Below, piece by piece: positions 9,113-17,175 of a DNA stretch of 64,000 bases. The notes under the pieces are model-generated. The model was not told the origin of the DNA. It saw nothing but the letters and a program-made list of their open reading frames with translations, and did not search any database. The stretch spans positions 1-64,000 of the forward strand of contig JACJOC010000115.1 of assembly GCA_014695345.1 (NCBI GenBank). The letters run 5' to 3'. Origin of the DNA: Cyanobacteria bacterium FACHB-471. Its GTDB lineage: Bacteria; Cyanobacteriota; Cyanobacteriia; Elainellales; Elainellaceae. Positions within the stretch are counted from its first letter, which is position 1. Each line of letters opens with the position of its first letter. The position numbers were made by a program, and so were the translations under genes.

Positions 9113-9730
9113 TTATGGAGTAGCAGGCTGCGGCGTAGAGGGAGCAGGTTCCAGGGAACCCGAACCATCAGGAGCGCTGGGAAGAGGTTCCAACCCTGGG
9201 AATAGGTCTTGATTTGGAGCAAGCGGATCGGTCGTACCCGGTGCGCCCAATCCAGGCTGTCCAAAGGGGTCATTGGGAATAGCTCCCGGGTCGGGAACCA
9301 ATCCGGGAACTGCAGTATCGGCTGCAGATTCTGGCAGGGTTGCCAGGGCTACGCGATCGCCCCCGACCGAACGCAGCAGATCAATTACACCAACCACATC
9401 GTTGTAACGGGCTTCTCGCGATGCATAGAGCACCATCAACCCGTCTGGACTAGTTTGCTGATAGTTCAAAATCACCCCCAAAAGCTGGTCTTGCGTGACG
9501 GGCTGTTGCTCGACATAGACCTGTCCAATCGGGTCAATACTAACGATCAGCATTTCGCGCATCTGCGGCGTACCCGTCGAGGCAGACGGCAAATCCACGC
9601 CAATGGCAGCCTGCCGGGTTAAACCCACCGCTGCCAGAATAAAAAACGTCAGAATGCAGAAAATTACGTCAATCAGCGGAATAATCTCAATCCGCACTTC
9701 TTCTGCTGGGGAATCTAAATTAATCTTCAT
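9113..9730 (-). CDS. ExbD/TolR-type biopolymer transport protein
   Basis: Predicted stator partner of the ExbB/TolQ protein encoded just upstream; together they couple proton flow across the inner membrane to work at the outer membrane. I start at the ATG at 9730 (MKINLDSPAEEV), because the short transmembrane helix follows at the normal distance. The single helix IIPLIDVIFCILTFFILAA contains the essential ion-path Asp (LIDV). A periplasmic domain follows to about residue 130. The last 70 or so residues are an unusual Pro/Gly/Ala-rich tail (PDPGAIPNDPFGQPGLGAPG). No TonB or TolA gene is seen nearby. Confidence 0.88.
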   Translation of the reverse strand: MKINLDSPAEEVRIEIIPLIDVIFCILTFFILAAVGLTRQAAIGVDLPSASTGTPQMREMLIVSIDPIGQVYVEQQPVTQDQLLGVILNYQQTSPDGLMVLYASREARYNDVVGVIDLLRSVGGDRVALATLPESAADTAVPGLVPDPGAIPNDPFGQPGLGAPGTTDPLAPNQDLFPGLEPLPSAPDGSGSLEPAPSTPQPATP

Positions 9731-9791
9731 GGCGATCGCTAAACAACTAAAAATCAAACGCCTAGATCTGCACTTCTTAAAGGAACCGTAG

Positions 9792-9821
9792 GATGCGTTA
9801 CGACTGGTCGTCTAACGCATC
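9792..9821. repeat. Hairpin between exbB-like and exbD-like genes
   Basis: GATGCGTTA (9792-9800) pairs with TAACGCATC (9813-9821), with an inner CGAC/GTCG pairing. The block resembles dispersed GATGCGTTACG palindromes of cyanobacteria. It lies in the 165-bp gap within a probable two-gene operon and could attenuate or stabilise the transcript. Confidence 0.6.
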
Positions 9822-9894
9822 ACTTATAGCAACGATGCATTACGCTAGCGCTAACACACCCTACATTGGTTCTTGATTAAAACGTGGTTCTTGA

Positions 9895-10587
9895 TTAAAG
9901 CCCACTGCCGCCTCTTAGATCAGGTGGGACATCAGGATTGATGGGTCTTGGCAGAGGATTATGCCGCAGTGCCCAGTTTTTTCGATAGATCAGCTCTAGC
10001 TCATTGCCGGACTGCCGGAACAGTTTTGCCTGTCCAAACACCAATCCCTGAAAGACGCGATAAAAGGCAAGACTCGCGATCGCAATAATCAATCCTGCCG
10101 CAGTGGTAATTAGTGCCTCTGCGATCCCCAGCGTCACTCCTGCCGTTGAAGCCGTACCCAAATCACCTAGACGAATGGAACCCAAGGAATTGATTAGACC
10201 CAGCACCGTTCCCAATAGTCCTAATAGCGGCGAAATGGCAATTACGGCTTCTAAAATCTTGTCGCCTCGGCGCATCGCTGCTAATTCTTCATCGGCGCTA
10301 GATTCCAGAGCAAGCTGAAACACTTCTGGATCTGGGTTGTTTAGCTCCAGGGCTGAGTAGAGAAACCGTCCAATCGGTTTATCGTTCGACTTTCTGGCAA
10401 TTTCAGTTGCGTCTCCCCACTCGCGCCGTGCCGCTTCCATCACCCGTCCTGCGATTTCACGCTCACGGCTCAAAGTCTTTGACCAAAACCAAATCCGCTC
10501 AATGATAGTGCTCAGTGCCAAAACTGATAGCAGCAGCAGGGGCCACATTGCGGGACCGCCCCTAGCAAATAGCTCAGGAATATTCAC
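9895..10587 (-). CDS. MotA/TolQ/ExbB proton-channel family protein
   Basis: Inner-membrane channel subunit of 230 residues that pairs with the ExbD-like product encoded downstream on the same strand. The first helix is [20 protein letters not shown] (about 14-33). After a cytoplasmic domain come two more helices: [18 protein letters not shown] (about 117-134), the conserved ExbB core, and [20 protein letters not shown] (about 155-174), where Thr/Ala-rich faces line the proton path. It is first in a probable two-gene operon. Its substrate could be iron complexes, cobalamin or cell-envelope maintenance; the sequence does not decide. Confidence 0.9.
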   Translation of the reverse strand: MNIPELFARGGPAMWPLLLLSVLALSTIIERIWFWSKTLSREREIAGRVMEAARREWGDATEIARKSNDKPIGRFLYSALELNNPDPEVFQLALESSADEELAAMRRGDKILEAVIAISPLLGLLGTVLGLINSLGSIRLGDLGTASTAGVTLGIAEALITTAAGLIIAIASLAFYRVFQGLVFGQAKLFRQSGNELELIYRKNWALRHNPLPRPINPDVPPDLRGGSGL

Positions 10588-10871
10588 AGCCTCGTTCTAC
10601 CTCCGTTTCTCGTTCCCAGCCCAATTTTGCCAGAAAGCAGGGCATCTCAATTCTAGAGACTTAACCTTCATACGCAATAAAAGTTTGACCTCCGAAAAGT
10701 TTAGACCCTAATTTCGGCGAAAAGGTTCAGCTAAAAGAATTTGACCTGGGTTGGACCTGGGTTTCTCATCGATTCCGTGTTTGAGTTGAGAAACCAGTAA
10801 AAAATTTTGTCATTTGGCGATCGCCCCATGCGCTCCTGATATCATGATGAATCGCTCTCACCGACTGCCCT
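10588..10871. promoter_or_regulatory. Divergent spacer upstream of the triple-TIR gene
   Basis: The spacer separates the ExbB-like gene from the TIR-WD40 gene. TTTGACCT occurs twice (10684-10691 and 10740-10747), the second followed by a direct repeat of GACCTGGGTT. These could be regulator sites or -35-like hexamers. No convincing matched -10 box was found, and a binding protein cannot be named. Confidence 0.3.
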
Positions 10872-13800
10872 ATGAAAGATTTTCAGGACGCATTTATTTC
10901 TTATGGGCGGGCTGACAGCACACAATTTGCTACGAAGCTCCATGACCAGTTAGTTGAGTGTGGCTTAGAAGTTTGGCTAGATCAGCACGACATTCCGCCG
11001 AGCGTAGATTTTCAAAATCAAATCAACGACGGTATTGAGAAAGCACACAACTTCATTTTCATCATTGCTCCGCATTCTGTTCAATCTGTCTATTGTTTGC
11101 GCGAAATTCAACATGCGGTGCAATATCGCAAACGAATCATTCCACTGCTGCACGTCAAAGCGGATGACTTCCTGCATCTGACCCATCCGATCATTCGTAA
11201 GCTCAACTGGATCTGGTTTCAGGAAGGAATTGATAACTTTGAAACTTCACTTGCTGAGCTGCTGAATGTGCTGCAAAGCCATGCAGACTATGTGAAACAG
11301 CACACCTGGATTTTGAGCCAAGCGCTGGAGTGGGAAAAGCATCAGAAACAAACTCGCTGTTTGTTAATTGGGCAGGAGCGGATTCAGGCAGAAAACTGGT
11401 TGAGGAAGCAGTTTCAAGGAGAGCAAGCTCCGTGTGAACCGTCCGATTTACACTGTGAATTCATTTGCGAAAGCACTAAAAATGCTGACAATTTGATGAC
11501 TCAAGTTTTTATCAGCTATGCGGCGGCTGATCAAGACGCGATGACGCAAATCAGCAAAACTTTGATGCGACAGGGCATTACCATTCGGACTCATTCTGTT
11601 GAAGGTGAAATGAGTGCTGCGGTTGAGGCGAGCATTCAACAAGGAGTTGAGCAGGCGAATAATTTAATCTACTTAGTGTCGCCAAGCTCACTGATGTCTA
11701 AGGCTTGTCAGCAAGCAGTGAAACAAGCTTTTGCTGATCAAAAGCGAATTATTGCCCTGCTGGTTCAGCCGCCAACTCAGCCAAAAGCAGTGGCGGCACT
11801 CCAGCGCTTTACTTGTATTGATTTCAGAGCTTATCAAGATGCAGCGCAATATGAAGCGGCGATCGCCAAACTCCTCAACATCCTGCATCAAGATGCTCAC
11901 TATTATGAGCAGCACAAAATTTTGCTGGTCAAAGCCCTGAAGTGGCAACGACAAAACCGCAATTCCAGCATTCTGTTGCGCGGCTATAACCTGCAACACT
12001 ACGAAACCTGGTTGAAGCTAGCAAAGCAGCGATCGCACCACACGCCAACCCCACTACAAGCAGAGTTCATTGCCGAAAGCCTGAATCAACCACCCGAGGC
12101 TGCCTTGGAGGTGTTTGTTTCCTACTCACGAGCCGATTCTGACCTAGCGCGTAAGTTAAATGATGCGCTGCAAGTACAGGGCAAAACCACCTGGTTTGAC
12201 CAGGAAAGCATTGCTTCTGGAACAGAATTTCAGCAGGAAATCTATCGCGGCATCGAAAGTTCTGACAATTTCCTGTTCATCATTTCCCCCAGTTCGATCT
12301 ATTCGCCCTACTGCAAAGATGAGGTGGAATACGCCCAGAAGCTCAATAAGCGAATTGTCACGGTGCTGCATCGCCCAGTTACCGTTCAAGACCTGCATCC
12401 CGCCCTAGCTAGCATTCAGTGGATTGACTTTAATCGCTATGTTGGCGACTTTTATGCCAACTTTAGTGAGTTGGTGAGAGTGCTGGATACCGATCGCATT
12501 TACGTTCAGAGCCATACTAAATGGTCACTGCAAGCATTGGAATGGCAGCACGACCACAAAAACCCTGATTTGTTGCTGCGTGGCAGTGAGCTGATGCTGG
12601 CAAAAGGATGGCTCCAACAAGCCCAACATCAGCAAAAGCAGCCAGCCCCCACTGCATTGCAGGAGGAATTTATTAACGCCAGTGCTGAGTCGAGCGATCG
12701 CCTGATTCAACAGGAGCAGGAACGGCAAAAGCGAGAACTGGAGCAAGAGCGGGCACTTCGCAAAACGGCACAGAGAACCACTGTCGGGGCGCTAATTGGC
12801 GGAGTTGCCTTGCTGGGAGTCAGCATTGCTGCGGTATTGAATCAGATAGAAGCCTGGAATGCCGAAAATGCGGCTCAGGTTGCTCAAATCCATACGCTGA
12901 GTGCCTCTTCTCAGCTTTTATTTAGCTCAAACCAAAGTTTGGAAGCGCTAATTGCCAGTTTGCAAGCCGCTCGCAAGCTCCAGCAACTCGACTCACCCGA
13001 CGGGCAACTTCATGATCAGGTTAGGGGCAGCTTACAGCGCATCGTCTCTGACATTCGCGAACACAATCGACTAGTAGGACGAGTCAGCAGAGTTTACAGC
13101 ATCAGCTTCAGCCCCGATGGTCAACAGTTGCTTACCAGCGGTTCTGGAATTGCCAACCTGTGGCGTGCTACAGGTGAACCATTAGTGCAGCTTGGAGGGC
13201 ACGAGGGATTAATTAGAAGCCTTAGCTTTAGCCCCAACGGATGGCGAATTGCTACAGGCGATCAGTCCAGCACGCTGCGCCTGTGGGATCTCAAAGGCAA
13301 TCAAGTTGCTAAAGTGCCAACCAATCAAACCAAAATTTGGAGCCTCAGCTTCAGCCCCAACGGAAACCAACTGGCAACGGGTGGAGAAGACGGGACGGTC
13401 AAACTGTGGAGGCTAGAGGGCGATCGCATCACGTTCATCACTCAGTTCAAGGCGATCGACGGAAGCTGGATCGAAGACATCAGCTTTAGCCCCGACGGTC
13501 AGCTTCTTGCGGTCAGTGGATTGGGTGGTACTGCCTTTCTTTGGGATTTGCGCGGCACTTCCCCCTCACGCAGGGTTCGCCTCACGGGACATGAAGACCT
13601 GGTTTACAGCATCAGCTTTAGTCCCGACGGGGAGCAAATCGCCACCAGCGCCCAAGATGGCACTGCCCGATTGTGGGATCTGAGCGGCAATCCGCTGGGT
13701 GAACTGCGAGGACACAACGGCTGGGTCTACAGCACGGACTTTAGCCCGGATGGACGGCAACTTGTCACCAGCGGACAAGACAGCACCATTCGTCTGTGGA

Positions 13801-14891
13801 GTTTGGGCGATCGCAGACAGCTTGCTGAACTGAGTGGGCATCAGGGTCGCGTCTATGACGTTCGCTTCAGCCCTGATGGAAATCGCCTGATCAGCAGCGG
13901 CGAAGACGGTATCGTGCGGCTGTGGGAGCTTGGCAATCAGCCCTTGGCACTGAGCAGACATGTGAAACGGGCGACCGGCGTTCGCTTCAGCCCCGATGGA
14001 CAAATCGGCACCACAGGAGACGACGGTATGGTGCGATTGTGGAATGCCACAGGCGAATCAATTGGTCAATTTCCCACAAACCAAAACCGCAGCTTGAGCC
14101 TGGCATTCAGTCCGACAGAGCCAATTTTGGCAACTGGTGGCATCGACTTTACGACACGACTGTGGGATTTTCAGGGAAACCAGTTAGCCATTCTGGAGAG
14201 GAGTCAGGATTGGATTCGTGCTGTCAGCTTTAGCCCAGACGGACAGCAAATCGTCGCCGCTGGCGCAGATGGCAAAGTGTATCAGTGGAATCGTGCAGGC
14301 GAACCACTACCCGAATTTCAAGCCGATCCCAGCGAGATCCACAGCATCAGCATTAGCCCCGATGGACAAACCCTGGCAACGGGTGGCGATGAAATGGCAG
14401 CCTTATGGGATTTCCAAGGAAACTCATTGGCTAAATTTAACCATCAAAGCCGAGTCTTAAGCGTCAGCTTTAGCCCCGATGGAAAAACGGTTGCCTCCGC
14501 TGGGGCAGATTACCGCGTGCGGTTGTGGGACTTAGAAGGGAACCAGATTGCTGAATTTAGCGGACATCAGGGACAGATCAACAGCGTCAGCTTTAGCCCC
14601 GATGGAAAACTCTTAGCAACGGGCGCAGAAGACGGCACTGCTCGCATTTGGGATTTAACAGGCAATCAAATGGGTGAATTTAAAGGCAACCAGGGAGCGA
14701 TCTGGAGCGTCAGCTTTAGCCCCGATGGAAAAACTTTGGCAGCCAGTGGCGAAAATGGCATCACTAAACTCTGGCGCGTTGAACCCATAGAAACTCTGGA
14801 TCAACTGCTAACGCGAGGCTGCGACTGGCTAAGAGACTATTTGCAATACAATCCCGATGTAGAAGAGAGCGATCGCCAAACCTGCTCATAG
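10872..14891 (+). CDS. Triple-TIR, membrane-anchored WD40 repeat protein
   Basis: Large signalling or immunity-type protein of 1339 residues. Three TIR domains lie at about 5-130, 208-335 and 412-535. Each is followed by the same helical linker (QALEWEKHQK, KALKWQRQNR, QALEWQHDHK). After a basic coiled coil (about 612-635) comes one transmembrane helix (about 637-657), then about 14 WD40 blades marked by SFSPDG and LWDL (about 735-1300). The tail is RGCDWLRDYL...SDRQTCS. TIR1 and TIR3 keep the glutamate expected to be catalytic for NAD hydrolysis (E78 in YCLREI, E484 in YCKDEV). TIR2 has Ala282 there (ACQQAV). Whether it destroys NAD or only scaffolds is unknown. A 21-bp repeat array follows the stop. 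Confidence 0.85.
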   Translation: MKDFQDAFISYGRADSTQFATKLHDQLVECGLEVWLDQHDIPPSVDFQNQINDGIEKAHNFIFIIAPHSVQSVYCLREIQHAVQYRKRIIPLLHVKADDFLHLTHPIIRKLNWIWFQEGIDNFETSLAELLNVLQSHADYVKQHTWILSQALEWEKHQKQTRCLLIGQERIQAENWLRKQFQGEQAPCEPSDLHCEFICESTKNADNLMTQVFISYAAADQDAMTQISKTLMRQGITIRTHSVEGEMSAAVEASIQQGVEQANNLIYLVSPSSLMSKACQQAVKQAFADQKRIIALLVQPPTQPKAVAALQRFTCIDFRAYQDAAQYEAAIAKLLNILHQDAHYYEQHKILLVKALKWQRQNRNSSILLRGYNLQHYETWLKLAKQRSHHTPTPLQAEFIAESLNQPPEAALEVFVSYSRADSDLARKLNDALQVQGKTTWFDQESIASGTEFQQEIYRGIESSDNFLFIISPSSIYSPYCKDEVEYAQKLNKRIVTVLHRPVTVQDLHPALASIQWIDFNRYVGDFYANFSELVRVLDTDRIYVQSHTKWSLQALEWQHDHKNPDLLLRGSELMLAKGWLQQAQHQQKQPAPTALQEEFINASAESSDRLIQQEQERQKRELEQERALRKTAQRTTVGALIGGVALLGVSIAAVLNQIEAWNAENAAQVAQIHTLSASSQLLFSSNQSLEALIASLQAARKLQQLDSPDGQLHDQVRGSLQRIVSDIREHNRLVGRVSRVYSISFSPDGQQLLTSGSGIANLWRATGEPLVQLGGHEGLIRSLSFSPNGWRIATGDQSSTLRLWDLKGNQVAKVPTNQTKIWSLSFSPNGNQLATGGEDGTVKLWRLEGDRITFITQFKAIDGSWIEDISFSPDGQLLAVSGLGGTAFLWDLRGTSPSRRVRLTGHEDLVYSISFSPDGEQIATSAQDGTARLWDLSGNPLGELRGHNGWVYSTDFSPDGRQLVTSGQDSTIRLWSLGDRRQLAELSGHQGRVYDVRFSPDGNRLISSGEDGIVRLWELGNQPLALSRHVKRATGVRFSPDGQIGTTGDDGMVRLWNATGESIGQFPTNQNRSLSLAFSPTEPILATGGIDFTTRLWDFQGNQLAILERSQDWIRAVSFSPDGQQIVAAGADGKVYQWNRAGEPLPEFQADPSEIHSISISPDGQTLATGGDEMAALWDFQGNSLAKFNHQSRVLSVSFSPDGKTVASAGADYRVRLWDLEGNQIAEFSGHQGQINSVSFSPDGKLLATGAEDGTARIWDLTGNQMGEFKGNQGAIWSVSFSPDGKTLAASGENGITKLWRVEPIETLDQLLTRGCDWLRDYLQYNPDVEESDRQTCS

Positions 14892-14946
14892 GCTTAAACA
14901 AACGATTCACCAAATTTCAGAACTATCGTTATCTGGTCAAGGCTTG

Positions 14947-15156
14947 CATTCATAAGATCTGCTTAAGCGGACTTCAAGTCAGCATAAGCGATCTCCAAGT
15001 CGAGACTTACAGTTACCAAGTCAGAAGTTTCAGTTACCAAGTCAGAAGTTTCATTCATAAGATCCACTTAAGCGGACTTTAAGTCAGCATAAGCAGTAAC
15101 CAGATCAAAACTTACGTTTACCAGATCAAAACTTACGTTTATCAAGTCAGCATAAG
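14947..15156. repeat. Array B of degenerate 21-bp direct repeats
   Basis: Ten head-to-tail 21-bp units run from 14947 to 15156, with a consensus close to CGTTTACCAAGTCARAACTTA. Units 4 and 5 (CAGTTACCAAGTCAGAAGTTT minus 1) are identical. Units 1-2 and 6-7 are close copies, so a five-unit, 105-bp block seems to have been duplicated. The array begins 55 bp after the TIR-WD40 stop. It has the same period as arrays A and C. Confidence 0.88.
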
Positions 15157-15418
15157 TGTTTGTGGTGTAGACAAGAACGGAGAGAAGGGAGAGTGATTGT
15201 ATTTGGGGAGAGGGGCGCGATCGCCAATCTCGTAGGCTGTGCTGGATTAGGCAATCGCTAACCAACCTTCTCCCAAAAGGGCGATCGCCGATCCCGTAGA
15301 GTGCAATCGGTCAAAAGACATCCCCAAGGTTAGTGTTGGAGCGATCGCCTCTCAAGGGCATTTTTGCAGTTAGTTGTAGGCTAGGATCAAAGAGATTCCT
15401 GCTATCAGATACACTGAT
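15157..15418. repeat. Spacer with duplicated HIP1-containing motif
   Basis: No gene is seen. GCGATCGCCAATCTCGTAG (from about 15219) and GCGATCGCCGATCCCGTAG (from about 15281) are near copies. A further HIP1 octamer lies near 15342. This looks like a remnant of dispersed repeats upstream of the DUF433 gene. Confidence 0.5.
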
Positions 15419-15643
15419 ATGACAACCACAGCGCGTGTTATTCATAGTGACCCTGACATTTTGGGAGGAACTCCTGTTTTTGTCGGAACTCGTGTGCCGA
15501 TGAAAACGTTGCTTGATTATCTCGAAGCGGGCGATCCACTCGATGAATTCTTAGATCATTTTCCGAGTGTTAGACGTGAGCAGGCGATCGCAGCCCTTGA
15601 ACTCGCCAAGGAAATGCTGACAGCCTATGCGAATCCTGCTTGA
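15419..15643 (+). CDS. DUF433 antitoxin-like protein
   Basis: Small protein of 74 residues with the DUF433 signature: IHSDPDILGGTPVFVGTRVP, then TLLDYLEAGDPLDEFLDHFPSV and QAIAALELA. The family forms a winged-helix/VapB-like DNA-binding fold and usually precedes a DUF5615 PIN-like toxin. Here the downstream gene starts inside its 3' end (17-bp overlap), the usual translational coupling of such pairs. It is expected to neutralise the partner and repress the operon. The partner reading frame is broken, so the antitoxin may now be an orphan. Confidence 0.88.
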   Translation: MTTTARVIHSDPDILGGTPVFVGTRVPMKTLLDYLEAGDPLDEFLDHFPSVRREQAIAALELAKEMLTAYANPA

Positions 15644-15955
15644 TGAATGTGTGCCACGACCCCTAAAGCGTGAACTTGCTGATTGCGAGATATGCACAGT
15701 TGTCGAGATGGGATGGTCAGGCAAGAAGAACAGCGAATTGTTGCAGCTCATGAGTCAAGAGAGCTTCACAATTTTGCTTACTACAGATCAAAATTTGCGC
15801 TATCAAAAAACTTACAACAAGCTGGAGTGGCTATCGTTGTTCTTATAGCACGCAGTAATAGGTTGCCAGATTTAGTACCTCTGATACCTAATGTTCGTAG
15901 TGTGCTGAATACTATTGCGCCAGGAGAAGTAATCGAAGTTGGAGGTTCTCGATAG
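15627..15955 (+). pseudogene. DUF5615 PIN-like toxin, frameshifted at an A6 run
   Basis: The first frame gives MRILLDECVPRPLKRELADC... with the N-terminal aspartate motif of DUF5615/PIN-like nucleases, and TTDQNLRYQK. It then runs into an unrelated stop at 15848. The missing C-terminal half is in the -1 frame: NLQQAGVAIVVLIARSNRLP to VIEVGG, ending at 15955. The switch falls at CAAAAAAC near 15803-15810, where one more A would join the frames. Possible explanations are a true loss-of-function deletion, a base-call error, or slippage of RNA polymerase or the ribosome at the A run. It overlaps the antitoxin gene by 17 bp. Confidence 0.82.
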
Positions 15956-16398
15956 TTAAAGCGGGGTAGCACAACATAGCGTGGCTTTTGGGATTGGCAG
16001 GAAAGTTTGTATTGTTTGAGTGGGCAGCATCCGGACTAAACGTAGCTACCGCGGTCAAAAGAGACGTGTACACAGTGTATGAAAGTCTAGTGGTAAATGG
16101 TCGGTGGCATTTCCAGATTGTTTGCTGCCTTTCACCGTTATGCAGTTAGTACGATCGCCACGAAAGGCTTCATTAGACAGGCGATCGCTAATTAACCTTT
16201 GGCTGCAAATTTAGAAATTCTGGTTAAACAAGAATTAGAAGTAGCTTTAAACTGGGCACTCTTTAATGCATAGATTCAAGGTGTGCTGCTTTGCAATGCT
16301 AATTTGGCTGCGTCCAGAGGTGCGAGCGCTAAACGTTGAGGACACACAGCAAAAGCAGATGTTCTTTGAACAAGAACATAGAAGAGAGGAAAAAATCA
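15956..16398. other. Gene-free spacer
   Basis: No convincing gene on either strand. Two HIP1-like sites lie near 16154 and 16181. Short open stretches such as LLCNANLAASRGA recall pentapeptide repeats but are interrupted by stops. The last bases contain GAGAGGAAAA (from about 16382), the ribosome binding site of the next gene. Confidence 0.5.
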
Positions 16399-16953
16399 AT
16401 GCGTTTCTTCAAACAGCCTATTGAAGTTTCAGTAGGTCATGATGTTCTTGAGAGAGCCAAAAGCTTTTCAGAAAAAGTTGCTCCTACAGTTGGCACTCGC
16501 GGCGTGTACATGGACACAAATCAAAGCGATTTAAGCAAAATCCGGCATGACCACTATGTGAGTAAGGTAGGAGAAGAGGCGGTCAAACAAATTCTTCAAC
16601 AGCTTGGTAGGACGATAGAAGGTCCAGACTACGAAATTTATCAGGGTAAACAGAAGTCATGGGATTCTGATTTGTGGGTTGATGGAGTTGATCTAGCCGT
16701 AAAAACCCAAACAAAAGAATCAGCAAATAAATTTGGGCTTTCCTGGACATTTCAAGCAAGTCGGCAAAGAAGAGATCCAATTTTAGACAAACCCGATGCC
16801 TGGGTGTGCTTCGTCAAATTTGATCCGCAGAAGCAACAATGTTGTGTTTATCCACCCTGCCAAATTAAGGAATTAGAGTTTGGAGAGCCTGTACTAGCAA
16901 AGTTAAAGGGAACCAAGAAAGTTGTATATGCCCAGAGGTTGCCGGGTTTGTAA
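16399..16953 (+). CDS. Unknown protein, possible PD-(D/E)XK nuclease-fold variant
   Basis: Protein of 184 residues that I do not recognise. I chose ATG 16399 because GAGAGGAAAA precedes it by a good distance; an upstream in-frame ATG at 16336 has none. The middle has a nuclease-like order: a helix with GEEAVKQILQQLG (Glu59), then SDLWVDGVDLAVKTQ with Asp91 and Lys102. The usual Glu two residues before the Lys is Ala100. Such a pattern occurs in PD-(D/E)XK restriction and repair enzymes, but without the Glu the activity is doubtful. It is less GC-rich than its neighbours and sits between toxin-antitoxin and ABC-F genes, consistent with acquired DNA. Confidence 0.55.
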   Translation: MRFFKQPIEVSVGHDVLERAKSFSEKVAPTVGTRGVYMDTNQSDLSKIRHDHYVSKVGEEAVKQILQQLGRTIEGPDYEIYQGKQKSWDSDLWVDGVDLAVKTQTKESANKFGLSWTFQASRQRRDPILDKPDAWVCFVKFDPQKQQCCVYPPCQIKELEFGEPVLAKLKGTKKVVYAQRLPGL

Positions 16954-17104
16954 ACGTTTAGCAAGTCCTTTCACCTGACCTTGTAGTTAGCCTTTACAGC
17001 CATCCAAAATGCGATCGCCAGTCCAACTGCAACGCTAAACTAGGTAACTGACGAGTCTTTCACCCAGAGCTAGGTTGTGGTTTGTGCCTCAACTCTCCGT
17101 CCGT

Positions 17105-17128
17105 ATGGGTTAGCGTAGCGTAACCCAT
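17105..17128. repeat. Small palindrome ATGGGTTA...TAACCCAT
   Basis: ATGGGTTA (17105-17112) and TAACCCAT (17121-17128) are separated by GCGTAGCG. This is a common cyanobacterial spacer palindrome. It lies about 50 bp upstream of the ABC-F start. Confidence 0.6.
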
Positions 17129-17175
17129 CCTACGAACTGCCTCCGCCTTTACTCTCTCGCCCTCATCCCTCCCCC

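Noticed and set aside
16240-16340. Pentapeptide-repeat-like words (CNANLAASRGA)
   Set aside because: Only one or two units are seen and stops interrupt the frame.
16960-17045. Minus-strand fragment SVAVGLAIAFWMAVKANYKVR minus its last residue
   Set aside because: A hydrophobic stretch ends in a stop and could be a gene tail, but it is cut off by a stop just upstream and is too short to assign.
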